7,889 nucleotides of DNA from contig CANQZO010000086.1 in the NCBI GenBank assembly GCA_947628355.1, positions 1-7,889 on the forward strand. The letters are read 5' to 3'. The notes below the pieces were generated by a model, which searched no databases, was not told where the DNA came from, and saw nothing but the letters and a program-made list of their open reading frames with translations. Below are positions 1 to 6,658 of this stretch, piece by piece (position 1 is the stretch's first letter; the number at the start of each line of letters is the position of its first letter). This DNA is from Candidatus Gastranaerophilales bacterium (GTDB lineage Bacteria > Cyanobacteriota > Vampirovibrionia > Gastranaerophilales > Gastranaerophilaceae). The position numbers and the translations under genes are program-made.

Positions 1-30
1 CTGGTGCCGGTTCAAGTCCGGCTCAAGGCA
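1..30 (+). tRNA. 3' end of a class II tRNA, probably tRNA-Leu (partial)
   Basis: This is the 3' part of a tRNA whose 5' part lies outside the window. The T-arm is a perfect 5-bp stem, GCCGG (6-10) with CCGGC (18-22), closing the seven-base loop TTCAAGT (11-17). The 3' acceptor strand TCAAGGC (23-29) and discriminator A30 follow. The next bases are AAT, so CCA is not encoded and must be added after transcription. Bases 1-5 look like the end of a variable arm. The A discriminator and the implied 5' acceptor strand GCCTTGA fit tRNA-Leu; tRNA-Tyr would be the other long-arm candidate with A73. The anticodon is not visible, so the amino acid is an inference. Confidence 0.8.
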
Positions 31-34
31 AATT

Positions 35-59
35 AAACACTCCTTAGGGAGTGTTTTTT
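35..59. terminator. Hairpin terminator shared by the tRNA and the convergent cheW-like gene
   Basis: A perfect 9-bp stem, AAACACTCC (35-43) with GGAGTGTTT (48-56), closes a 4-nt loop. On the plus strand it runs into a T tract (54-59), a classic intrinsic terminator for the tRNA. On the minus strand the hairpin starts directly after the stop codon of the cheW-like gene and is followed by TTTAATTT, so it can probably also end that transcript. It is therefore likely bidirectional, stronger in the plus direction. Confidence 0.85.
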
Positions 60-1080
60 ATTGCATTATATAAATTCTCTCATCATTTATGATTTTTTCA
101 AAGTTTAAAATGTTATAAAGTATACCGTTTTCACTAAATTCGCTTGATATATATTCTGAATTTCCTTGTCCGTACGGGATATCTTTTAAATTTTTTATTG
201 ATTTTATGTCATCTACCAACAGAGCTAAATTAAAATTTTCCCCCTCGGTTATTATTATTTTACCGGTATCGTTTATTTTTGACGGTGCATTATTTAAAAA
301 TCTTTTCAAATCCAATAAAGTTATAATATCTCCGCGCAAATTTATTATCCCTTTTATATAATCATTTGTATACGGAAGTTTTGTTATATTCAGTCGTTTT
401 GACGTTATAAATTCTTTTATGTATTTTAAATCCAAATAGTAGTTTTGATTATCTAAATTGAATAAAATAAATTGATTTATTTTGTTTGTATTTACCGGAA
501 ATGAAAATAGTTCTTGTTTTTTTTCATTATCTTTTGAACGCAATGCCAATATTTGCAGGGATTTTTCATCATCCGGAAGCAGTTTTGTATAATCGATGTT
601 ATTTTCCTGCTCTGTACTATTGTTTATTATTTTTTCAATATTTTTAATATTTAAAATACTTATTGTATTATCATTTTGGTCTATAATCTCTTTTATTATT
701 GAGTTTTCAATATCATAAGGCAGATTTTGCAGCTGTTCTTTTTCAAATTGGAATATATTAACTATTTTTTCCGCAGCAATGGCAAAACAATTTCCATCTA
801 TGCAGGTAATTATTAACTGATTATTTATTGTTAATTTTTTTGTTTCAAATCCCAATAGCGTGCATAAGTCAATAACATTTATCATCATTCCCTTATAATT
901 TGTTATTCCTATAATGCCTTTTGGAGTTTTTTGCGGGATTTTTATTTCAGTTAAATTTATTACCTCAATTACATTGTGAATATCTGCCGCATATAATTTT
1001 TCATTCAACTGAAAAACGATGTAATTGAAAAATTCGTCTTTTTCTTGATTTTTTACGGTTAAGGGATAATTATTGTTCAT
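58..1080 (-). CDS. cheW: Tandem-CheW-domain coupling protein (340 aa)
   Basis: This is a soluble chemosensory adaptor that would link receptors to the CheA kinase. Two CheW domains are visible, at about residues 17-152 and 201-336; an ordinary CheW has one domain and is about half this length. Domain 2 carries the hallmark GIINLRGDIITLLDL (244-258), with the conserved Arg at 249. Domain 1 has the equivalent GIIGITNYKGMMINVIDL (55-72), with Lys63 replacing that Arg. The hydrophilic linker (153-200) contains a short predicted helix, DEKSLQILALRSKD, of the kind seen before CheW domains in other adaptors. There is no signal peptide, no membrane segment and no receiver, so it is not CheV. The ATG at 1080 is preceded by AAAGGT (1096-1091) with a 10-nt gap. 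The gene is divergent from the receptor/cheA pair, and its stop abuts the shared terminator. Whether domain 1 binds kinase or receptor is open. Confidence 0.9.
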   Translation of the reverse strand: MNNNYPLTVKNQEKDEFFNYIVFQLNEKLYAADIHNVIEVINLTEIKIPQKTPKGIIGITNYKGMMINVIDLCTLLGFETKKLTINNQLIITCIDGNCFAIAAEKIVNIFQFEKEQLQNLPYDIENSIIKEIIDQNDNTISILNIKNIEKIINNSTEQENNIDYTKLLPDDEKSLQILALRSKDNEKKQELFSFPVNTNKINQFILFNLDNQNYYLDLKYIKEFITSKRLNITKLPYTNDYIKGIINLRGDIITLLDLKRFLNNAPSKINDTGKIIITEGENFNLALLVDDIKSIKNLKDIPYGQGNSEYISSEFSENGILYNILNFEKIINDERIYIMQ

Positions 1081-1102
1081 TTTTACTTAAACCTTTATAA
1101 TA

Positions 1103-1129
1103 ATTATACAATAAATTAATGATTATCAA
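1103..1129 (-). promoter_or_regulatory. Possible minus-strand promoter of the cheW-like gene
   Basis: Reading the minus strand, TTGATA (1129-1124) is followed by TATAAT (1108-1103), preceded directly by TG. The -10 match is perfect and the -35 is good, but the spacer is only 15 bp, shorter than usual. The region is AT-rich enough for chance -10 matches. The -35 hexamer overlaps the -35 proposed for the divergent receptor gene. Confidence 0.35.
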
Positions 1130-1150
1130 ATCACAAATATATATTATAAT
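1123..1150 (+). promoter_or_regulatory. Likely promoter of the receptor-cheA operon
   Basis: TTATCA (1123-1128, four of six consensus bases) and a perfect TATAAT (1145-1150) are separated by 16 bp. Transcription would start near 1157, just ahead of the AAAGGAG ribosome binding site (1164-1170) that sits 6 nt before the receptor ATG. The leader would be short. The AT-rich background limits confidence. Confidence 0.45.
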
Positions 1151-1176
1151 TCTATTATTATATAAAGGAGTAGAAT

Positions 1177-2214
1177 ATGCCTAATAGAGATATCAGCCTT
1201 ATAAACAGATTAGCCAGAAAAAATATAAAAGATACGATAATTCTGGGAATAGTTACAATCGCTATTGTGGCAATAATTATTTTTGTCGAAAACAAAACAA
1301 TAATGGTACTTTCGGCAATCGCTACTTTGTTTATTTATTTTGCTCAATATCAGATTTCAAAAAATGAACTTTTAAAATCCATTGATAAGTTAATTGATAA
1401 TGAATTAAAAGAATTTCAAAAAATTTCGGTTAAAGTATTGCAATTGAGTGAAAAACAAAGACAATTAACACTTAAATATACTCAAATGTTAAATGATGTA
1501 GTTCAGACAACAAAACAGTTTAAAAATTCAGCTATTAAAACAAAAGAAAAAACGCAAAGTCTTTCTTTAAAGGTTCAAGAAACTTATGACGCTTCGGATA
1601 GAGAAGTGCAGACAATTACCGAAAATATTTCTTCAATGGAAAATTTAAAACATAAAGTTCAGGTAATTGCGGAGCTCATTATTGAATTAACCGATTACAT
1701 AAAACAAATTGCTTCAACCGTAAATATAGTAGAAAATATATCAGAACAAACAAATATGCTGGCTCTGAATGCTGCAGTAGAAGCCGCAAGAGCGGGTGAG
1801 TACGGTAAGGGGTTCGCTGTTGTTGCAGGTGAAATAAGAAAATTAGCAGATGAGTCTAAACAGGCTACTAATAAAATTACTTCACTTGTTTCTGAAATTG
1901 AACAAAATACTTCTTCTACCATTATGGCAACCGAAGACGGAGCTAAAGAAATTGATAACGGTGTGAAACTTGCTGTTTATATTAATGATAATATTTCTAA
2001 AATTGTTAACAGTATTAAAGACCTTAATTTAGAATTAAATGATATTCTTACTTCATCTATAGAACAACAATCAATTACAAATGACGTTCTTGAAGTTATT
2101 GATAATATGCAGAAAGGTATTTCCGAAACCATTAATACTCTTGAAGAAAACATTGAAAATATTAGAGCCTTTTCTGAAATTTCTACAAATATTAAAGACA
2201 ATATTGCTAATTAG
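1177..2214 (+). CDS. Short methyl-accepting chemotaxis protein without a sensor domain (345 aa)
   Basis: This is a membrane-anchored chemoreceptor that would form trimers of dimers and control the CheA encoded next to it. Two hydrophobic helices (about 20-37 and 41-58) are joined by only a few residues, so there is no periplasmic ligand domain. No HAMP domain is recognisable. The rest is the long coiled-coil hairpin. The signalling tip is nearly canonical: EQTNMLALNAAVEAARAGE (190-208) followed by GKGFAVVAGEIRKLADES (210-227). The tip lies near Glu208, leaving about 150 residues before it and 137 after it, roughly 20 heptads per arm, so the coil runs from the membrane to the tip. No C-terminal CheR/CheB-docking pentapeptide of the NWETF type is present. 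The start is supported by AAAGGAG 6 nt upstream. The cheA gene begins 9 nt after the stop. The ligand is unknown. Confidence 0.93.
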   Translation: MPNRDISLINRLARKNIKDTIILGIVTIAIVAIIIFVENKTIMVLSAIATLFIYFAQYQISKNELLKSIDKLIDNELKEFQKISVKVLQLSEKQRQLTLKYTQMLNDVVQTTKQFKNSAIKTKEKTQSLSLKVQETYDASDREVQTITENISSMENLKHKVQVIAELIIELTDYIKQIASTVNIVENISEQTNMLALNAAVEAARAGEYGKGFAVVAGEIRKLADESKQATNKITSLVSEIEQNTSSTIMATEDGAKEIDNGVKLAVYINDNISKIVNSIKDLNLELNDILTSSIEQQSITNDVLEVIDNMQKGISETINTLEENIENIRAFSEISTNIKDNIAN

Positions 2215-2223
2215 GAATAATAA

Positions 2224-5200
2224 ATGCAGTATAATCCCGAAGAGTTGAATGAAATTTTAAAAATTTATTCCTCGGAAAGCGAAGAAATTATTGACAGGCT
2301 TAACGAGAATTTTTTATTGCTTGAGAAAAATCCCTCGGATAAAGCACCGATTAAACAATTATTGCGTTTATCGCACTCGTTAAAAGGTGCTTCGAGAATG
2401 CTCGGGTTTAATTCCGTTCAGGATATTTCTCATAAATTAGAGGATATTCTTTCCTTTTGGGATAGGGATAACAGTATTGTTAATCCTGATATGTTCCAAG
2501 AAATATATAATGTTTGCGATTTTTTACTTATGCTTGTCCGAAAATCCGTTGAATATAAAACCGATTATGTTGATAAAAATGTAATGGTTTTTATTAATAA
2601 ACTGGATAATTTTTTAACTTATAATCAAATGTCTTCCGATAAATCGGAGTTAAAAGAAAAAGACGAATATATAAGTTCTAAATCGACGGATATAAATGCA
2701 GTTATTTTGGAATTAATGTTTGTTCTTGAAAGCAGTGATATTAATGAAAGTTTTGAGGAAATCAGGTCTGTTTTAATTGATAATATTTCTAATCTTGAGG
2801 AGATATTTAATAATACAAAATATGATGATATAAAAAATAAAATAACAATTTTAAAAGAAAAAACACTTTCCAAAAAATTTCAGTCTAAAGAGATAAAATC
2901 ATTAATACTTGATTTAAGAAAAAGTATTTATAATTTATATAAAACATTAAATATTCATTATGAATTTAATAAATCAATTCAAGTAATAAAAGACGGTTCT
3001 GATAAAAAAAATAAAAACACTGATAATAATGAAAAAACGGTTAAAGATTTTGATTTTGTACTTGATAATCTTCAAAAAATTAAATTTGATAAAACATCAT
3101 TTGATGAAATAACGTCAAGATTAGAAAATCTAAACGGTAACATCCAAAATGAGAATTTAAAAAATTTATGTTCTAAGATAATAAAAATATTATTAATTAT
3201 GAAAAATAAAGATATAGTTGTTGATAACGAGTGTTATGTTGTGTTACTTCAAAGCATATCTTTCATAAAGCGCTGTCAAACTGAAAAAATTAAAGAAAAC
3301 AGCGGTAATATAAATCTTTTTCTTCAAAGGCTTGATGTTGTGGAGGATATGTGTGACATAAATGTAAATACTCCCGTGAAAAATCAATTAAAACAAGTAA
3401 AAACAAATCCTATAATTCAGTTATCCGATGCTCAAAATATTGAAAAAAATATAAAAATTTATGATAGTGAAGAAATAAAAATTTTACGAGTTGATACTGA
3501 TAAAGTTGATAATTTGATAGCGCAATCGGGTGAATTGCTTATAAACGGAATAAAAACCCGTGACCATTTAACAAGATTATCAAATATAAACTCCAAAATA
3601 ACAGCTTGGAACAGTACGGGTAAAAAAATAATTAATTATTTAAAATATTTGGAGAAAAAAGGATTTTTCAATAATTCTGCAGATGACAGTATTCAAGCAT
3701 TTTACAAAAAAGCACAAAGTTTTTTTAGTGAGAATGCAGAAATTATAAATGATTTGAATAATGATTTTAATGAGCTTTATAACGTAATATCCGAAGATGA
3801 TAATAAACTGCATCAAACAGTCATGGAAGTTGAAACAATAGCAAAAAGTATAAGGGTATTACCTTTAGCGTCAATTTTCCATACATTTCCCCGTATGATT
3901 AGAGATATAGCAAAGGAAAAAAATAAAAAAATTGATTTTATTATCTCAGGAAGTGATACAACGGTAGATAAAAAAATAATAGAAGAAATAAAAATGCCGT
4001 TAATACATATTCTGCGAAACGCAGTATCGCACGGTATAGAGCTTCCTCAAGAGCGTTTAAAAAATAATAAGTCCGAAACAGGCAAGGTTATGCTCACTGC
4101 AAAGCAGATAGAAAATAATGTAATTATTACGATAGAAGATGACGGATACGGAATAAATCTTGAAAAAATAAAGACTTCGGCATTAAAAAAGGGAATTCTC
4201 ACAGCCGAGGAAATTGAAAATATAACAGATGACCAGTTAATGAAAGTAATATTTCTGCCGGGCTTTTCAACACAAGATGAGGTTAGCGATATTTCAGGCA
4301 GAGGTATAGGACTTGATGTTGTTAAAACAAAAATACTAAATTTGAACGGTGAAATTTCTGTTGATTCTCAACTAAATAAAGGCTGCAGAGTAACAATTAA
4401 ACTCCCGTTATCTTTGTCAACTATGAAAACCTTTATCTTAAAAGTAAATGAAGAAAAATATGCTATTCCGGTAACTGCCATAAAGTATGTTAAACAAATA
4501 AAAGTTGATGAAATATATAATAAAAACGGGAAAGACTGCATAATGTTTAATGATAAGTCAGTTCCGATATTTTCACTTTCAAGAATATTTGATGAAAAAA
4601 TAAAGCCGAAAAGTGACGATAATATTTATAAAGTTATAATTATTGAAAATCAAGAGGACATAGCTGCTTTTATAATAGATGAATTGATATGCGAACAGGA
4701 AATATTTCATAAAAAATTTACAGCTCCGATTATTAAGGTGCGAAATATAAGCGGATATACTACGTTATCTACAGGCGAAATATGTCTTATAATTAATCCC
4801 GTTGAGTTAATAAAAAATACGGCTTTAAATAATTATTCAAACAATATCGAGCTTAAAAATATACTGATTGCCGAGAAACAAGATATGTTTAAAAACAAAA
4901 AATTTGTTCTTTTAGATGATGATAAAGGCAAATTTGAAATAGTTGAAAAAGATTTAAAATCTAATGATATAAATTTGTCGATATTTAACAGTGTAAATTC
5001 AATTTATGATTATTTGTGCAAAAATAATGCGGATTATTTGATTTGCAAAATAGATTCACCTGATGATGAAGTTGTAAGACTCATTAAATATATAAAAAGT
5101 GATGAGAATTTGAATGATATAAAAATCATTGTTTTTTCGGATGTTCCGGAATATGATTTAAGACAGTATTTAACGGATATTAATATAAATTCGTATCAAA

Positions 5201-5253
5201 GTTTTACAAGATACGGAATGAATGAATTTATAAATGTATTACATAGTGTTTAA
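2224..5253 (+). CDS. cheA: Hybrid chemotaxis histidine kinase CheA with HPt and a degenerate C-terminal receiver (1009 aa)
   Basis: This is the autophosphorylating kinase of the chemosensory array. The HPt domain (about 1-125) has the phospho-accepting His51 in SHSLKGASRMLGF. A long hydrophilic linker (about 130-417) shows no second HPt. The dimerisation region starts at ILRVDTDKVDNLIAQSGELL (420-439) and is drawn out to about 545. The ATPase core has its N box HILRNAVSHGIE (595-606; Ser602 where Asp is usual), IEDDGYGI (637-644), FLPGFST (677-683) and GRGIGLDVV (692-700), so ATP binding looks intact. A CheW-like domain spans about 731-865. The C-terminus (about 891-1009) is receiver-like: the acidic LLDDD (896-900) is kept, but DYLICKIDSP puts Lys942 at the phosphoacceptor position, and the conserved late Lys is not evident. 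The start is supported by AGGA overlapping the upstream stop (2213-2216). The stop overlaps the convergent acyltransferase stop. The overall plan resembles PilL/PixL-type hybrids. Confidence 0.93.
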   Translation: MQYNPEELNEILKIYSSESEEIIDRLNENFLLLEKNPSDKAPIKQLLRLSHSLKGASRMLGFNSVQDISHKLEDILSFWDRDNSIVNPDMFQEIYNVCDFLLMLVRKSVEYKTDYVDKNVMVFINKLDNFLTYNQMSSDKSELKEKDEYISSKSTDINAVILELMFVLESSDINESFEEIRSVLIDNISNLEEIFNNTKYDDIKNKITILKEKTLSKKFQSKEIKSLILDLRKSIYNLYKTLNIHYEFNKSIQVIKDGSDKKNKNTDNNEKTVKDFDFVLDNLQKIKFDKTSFDEITSRLENLNGNIQNENLKNLCSKIIKILLIMKNKDIVVDNECYVVLLQSISFIKRCQTEKIKENSGNINLFLQRLDVVEDMCDINVNTPVKNQLKQVKTNPIIQLSDAQNIEKNIKIYDSEEIKILRVDTDKVDNLIAQSGELLINGIKTRDHLTRLSNINSKITAWNSTGKKIINYLKYLEKKGFFNNSADDSIQAFYKKAQSFFSENAEIINDLNNDFNELYNVISEDDNKLHQTVMEVETIAKSIRVLPLASIFHTFPRMIRDIAKEKNKKIDFIISGSDTTVDKKIIEEIKMPLIHILRNAVSHGIELPQERLKNNKSETGKVMLTAKQIENNVIITIEDDGYGINLEKIKTSALKKGILTAEEIENITDDQLMKVIFLPGFSTQDEVSDISGRGIGLDVVKTKILNLNGEISVDSQLNKGCRVTIKLPLSLSTMKTFILKVNEEKYAIPVTAIKYVKQIKVDEIYNKNGKDCIMFNDKSVPIFSLSRIFDEKIKPKSDDNIYKVIIIENQEDIAAFIIDELICEQEIFHKKFTAPIIKVRNISGYTTLSTGEICLIINPVELIKNTALNNYSNNIELKNILIAEKQDMFKNKKFVLLDDDKGKFEIVEKDLKSNDINLSIFNSVNSIYDYLCKNNADYLICKIDSPDDEVVRLIKYIKSDENLNDIKIIVFSDVPEYDLRQYLTDININSYQSFTRYGMNEFINVLHSV

Positions 5254-5951
5254 TTTGACATAGTGGGGAGTTTTTGTTCATCATTATTGGGTTCGGCTTG
5301 GTCTTTAATGTATTCGTAACTTATTAATTGTGCGACTTTTCTTCCCCATTCATCAATAATATCATCTAATTCTTGGTTATAAGAAATCGGTTCTCCGATT
5401 ATAACTTTTATATTGCCTTTAAAAGGAACCCAGTTGTATTCTTCACAGCCTGTAATTCCTATTGGAAGAATGTCGGTTTTCATTTGTCTGGCAATAGCGG
5501 CAAATCCTTTATTGATTTTTTCTATTCGTCGGTTGCGCCTTATACCGCCTTGCGGAAAAATTCCGAGCATCCAGCGGTTTGTTTTAAATACATTAATGGC
5601 TGTTTTAATGGTTGAAACTTCAAGTTTTTCGCGGTTAACCGCAAAACAGGCAAGTCCGTCCAGTAAAAAAGCAAGAGTTTTATTTTCAAAAAGTTCTTTT
5701 TTACCCATAAAAGCAATGGGTTTTCTTACTGCTTCACCTACTACAAACGGGTCAAGATAAGAAATATGGTTAGGGGCAATAATAAAATTTCTGTCGTCGG
5801 GTATATTTTCGCGTCCTATATATTCAATTTTATAAAAGAAAGGTAAAAGAGTTCTCGGAACTAGCCAGCGTCCGAATAGTTGGAACTTGTACTTGCCCTC
5901 CGTGAAATCTGATACATCGCGTTTTGTGTAATTTTTCTTTTTTTCTTCCAT
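5250..5951 (-). CDS. PlsC/LPLAT-family acyltransferase, copy A (233 aa)
   Basis: This is probably a 1-acyl-glycerol-3-phosphate (lysophosphatidate) O-acyltransferase or relative, acting at the inner face of the cytoplasmic membrane in glycerolipid synthesis. The catalytic HX4D motif is NHISYLD (His62, Asp67). The acceptor-binding motif reads IFPQGGIR (131-138), where the family norm is FPEGT, so both the Glu and the Thr are changed. ILPIGITG (161-168) fits the last conserved block. The length suits a minimal PlsC. I chose the ATG at 5951 because GAAAGAG lies about 7 nt upstream; an in-frame TTG at 5957 is possible but would sit on that site. It begins 20 nt after the stop of its paralogue and is the last gene of the run. 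Its stop overlaps the cheA stop on the other strand. The acyl acceptor is not determined by sequence. Confidence 0.87.
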   Translation of the reverse strand: MEEKKKNYTKRDVSDFTEGKYKFQLFGRWLVPRTLLPFFYKIEYIGRENIPDDRNFIIAPNHISYLDPFVVGEAVRKPIAFMGKKELFENKTLAFLLDGLACFAVNREKLEVSTIKTAINVFKTNRWMLGIFPQGGIRRNRRIEKINKGFAAIARQMKTDILPIGITGCEEYNWVPFKGNIKVIIGEPISYNQELDDIIDEWGRKVAQLISYEYIKDQAEPNNDEQKLPTMSN

Positions 5952-5971
5952 TCTCAAACTCTTTCTTTTAT

Positions 5972-6607
5972 TTAAGAAGGTATATATTCAAACCCGCCCA
6001 ATGAACAGATTGAGTTTGCCCACTCATCAACAATTTCATCTACGCTTTTATTACAAGAAATAGGTTTGCCTGCTTTTAACTGCATTGTTTTTTTACCGTT
6101 TTCGTTCTCTTTAACTATTATTGCAATCGGGAGAATGTCCGTATCCATTTTTTTTGCAATAGAAGCAAAACCTTTGGTAAGATTTTCAATTTTACCGTTG
6201 TGACACCTTGTTCCTTGAGGAAACAAGCCTAAATGCCAGTTTGTTTTTTTTATTGATAAAGCCGTTTTTATAGTAGATACGTCGACTTTATCTCTGTCAA
6301 CGGCGAAAGCTCCGCACCAATCCATTAAAACCATTGACCAAAAGGTTTCAAACAATTGTTTTTTTGCCATATATGCAATAGTCAGTTTATATTGATTTGC
6401 AATAAAGAACGGATCAAATCCTGTTACATGGTTGCTTGCTATAATGTATTTTTTTGATTTATCAATATTTTCAATCCCTTCCGCTTTCAATATTTTATAT
6501 TTTGACCTAATCATATTGATAATAACGGTATTGCAGGCAATATATTGAAACATCCTGCGCCAGATATTAAAACTTTTTGGGGTTTTTGTTGAAAATTTTG
6601 TTGTCAT
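5972..6607 (-). CDS. PlsC/LPLAT-family acyltransferase, copy B (211 aa)
   Basis: This second LPLAT-type acyltransferase is a paralogue of the gene just downstream. The HX4D motif is NHVTGFD (His60, Asp65). The FPEGTR motif reads LFPQGTR (128-134), with Gln131 in place of Glu, and ILPIAI (158-163) forms the final block. It shares with copy A the stretches STIKTA, GFA(A/S)IA and a C-terminal DEW...EYI, which points to tandem duplication. Hydrophobic residues at about 20-33 may help membrane association, but no clear transmembrane helix stands out. The ATG at 6607 is preceded by only a weak AGAGA about 11 nt upstream. A 51-bp gap separates it from the secreted-protein gene. The expected activity is transfer of a fatty acyl group to lysophosphatidate or a related lysolipid; the substrate is inferred from family only. 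Confidence 0.87.
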   Translation of the reverse strand: MTTKFSTKTPKSFNIWRRMFQYIACNTVIINMIRSKYKILKAEGIENIDKSKKYIIASNHVTGFDPFFIANQYKLTIAYMAKKQLFETFWSMVLMDWCGAFAVDRDKVDVSTIKTALSIKKTNWHLGLFPQGTRCHNGKIENLTKGFASIAKKMDTDILPIAIIVKENENGKKTMQLKAGKPISCNKSVDEIVDEWANSICSLGGFEYIPS

Positions 6608-6658
6608 ATTTTATTTTTTCTCTGATTTCATAATAAATTATATCAAAAATAAAAAATA

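Noticed and set aside
1..60. tRNA 3' end as an attachment site for an integrated element
   Set aside because: I found no integrase and no direct repeat of the tRNA 3' sequence elsewhere in the window; the downstream genes look like ordinary chromosomal genes.
1081..1176. Short AT palindromes (ATAATTAT, ATTATAAT) as operators
   Set aside because: They are minimal A/T-only palindromes expected by chance in such sequence.
1695..2201. Minus-strand open frames opposite the receptor gene (1695-1922 and 1977-2201)
   Set aside because: They lie wholly inside a well-supported MCP gene, have no ribosome binding site or domain, and mirror its codons.
2625..2873. Minus-strand open frame opposite the CheA linker
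   Set aside because: It is a shadow of the AT-rich cheA coding sequence and has no independent support.
2224..5253. Loss of kinase activity because the N box has Ser602 instead of Asp
   Set aside because: The remaining ATP-binding boxes and His51 are intact, and this position varies among hybrid CheA proteins, so inactivity is not supported.
5373..5760. Plus-strand open frames of 80 and 115 codons opposite acyltransferase copy A
   Set aside because: They are antisense to a gene with clear HX4D and FPQG motifs, and their translations show no family features.
6637..6642. TATAAT on the minus strand in the gap before acyltransferase copy B, as an internal promoter
   Set aside because: No acceptable -35 occurs at 16-18 bp, and such a hexamer is easily expected by chance in this composition.
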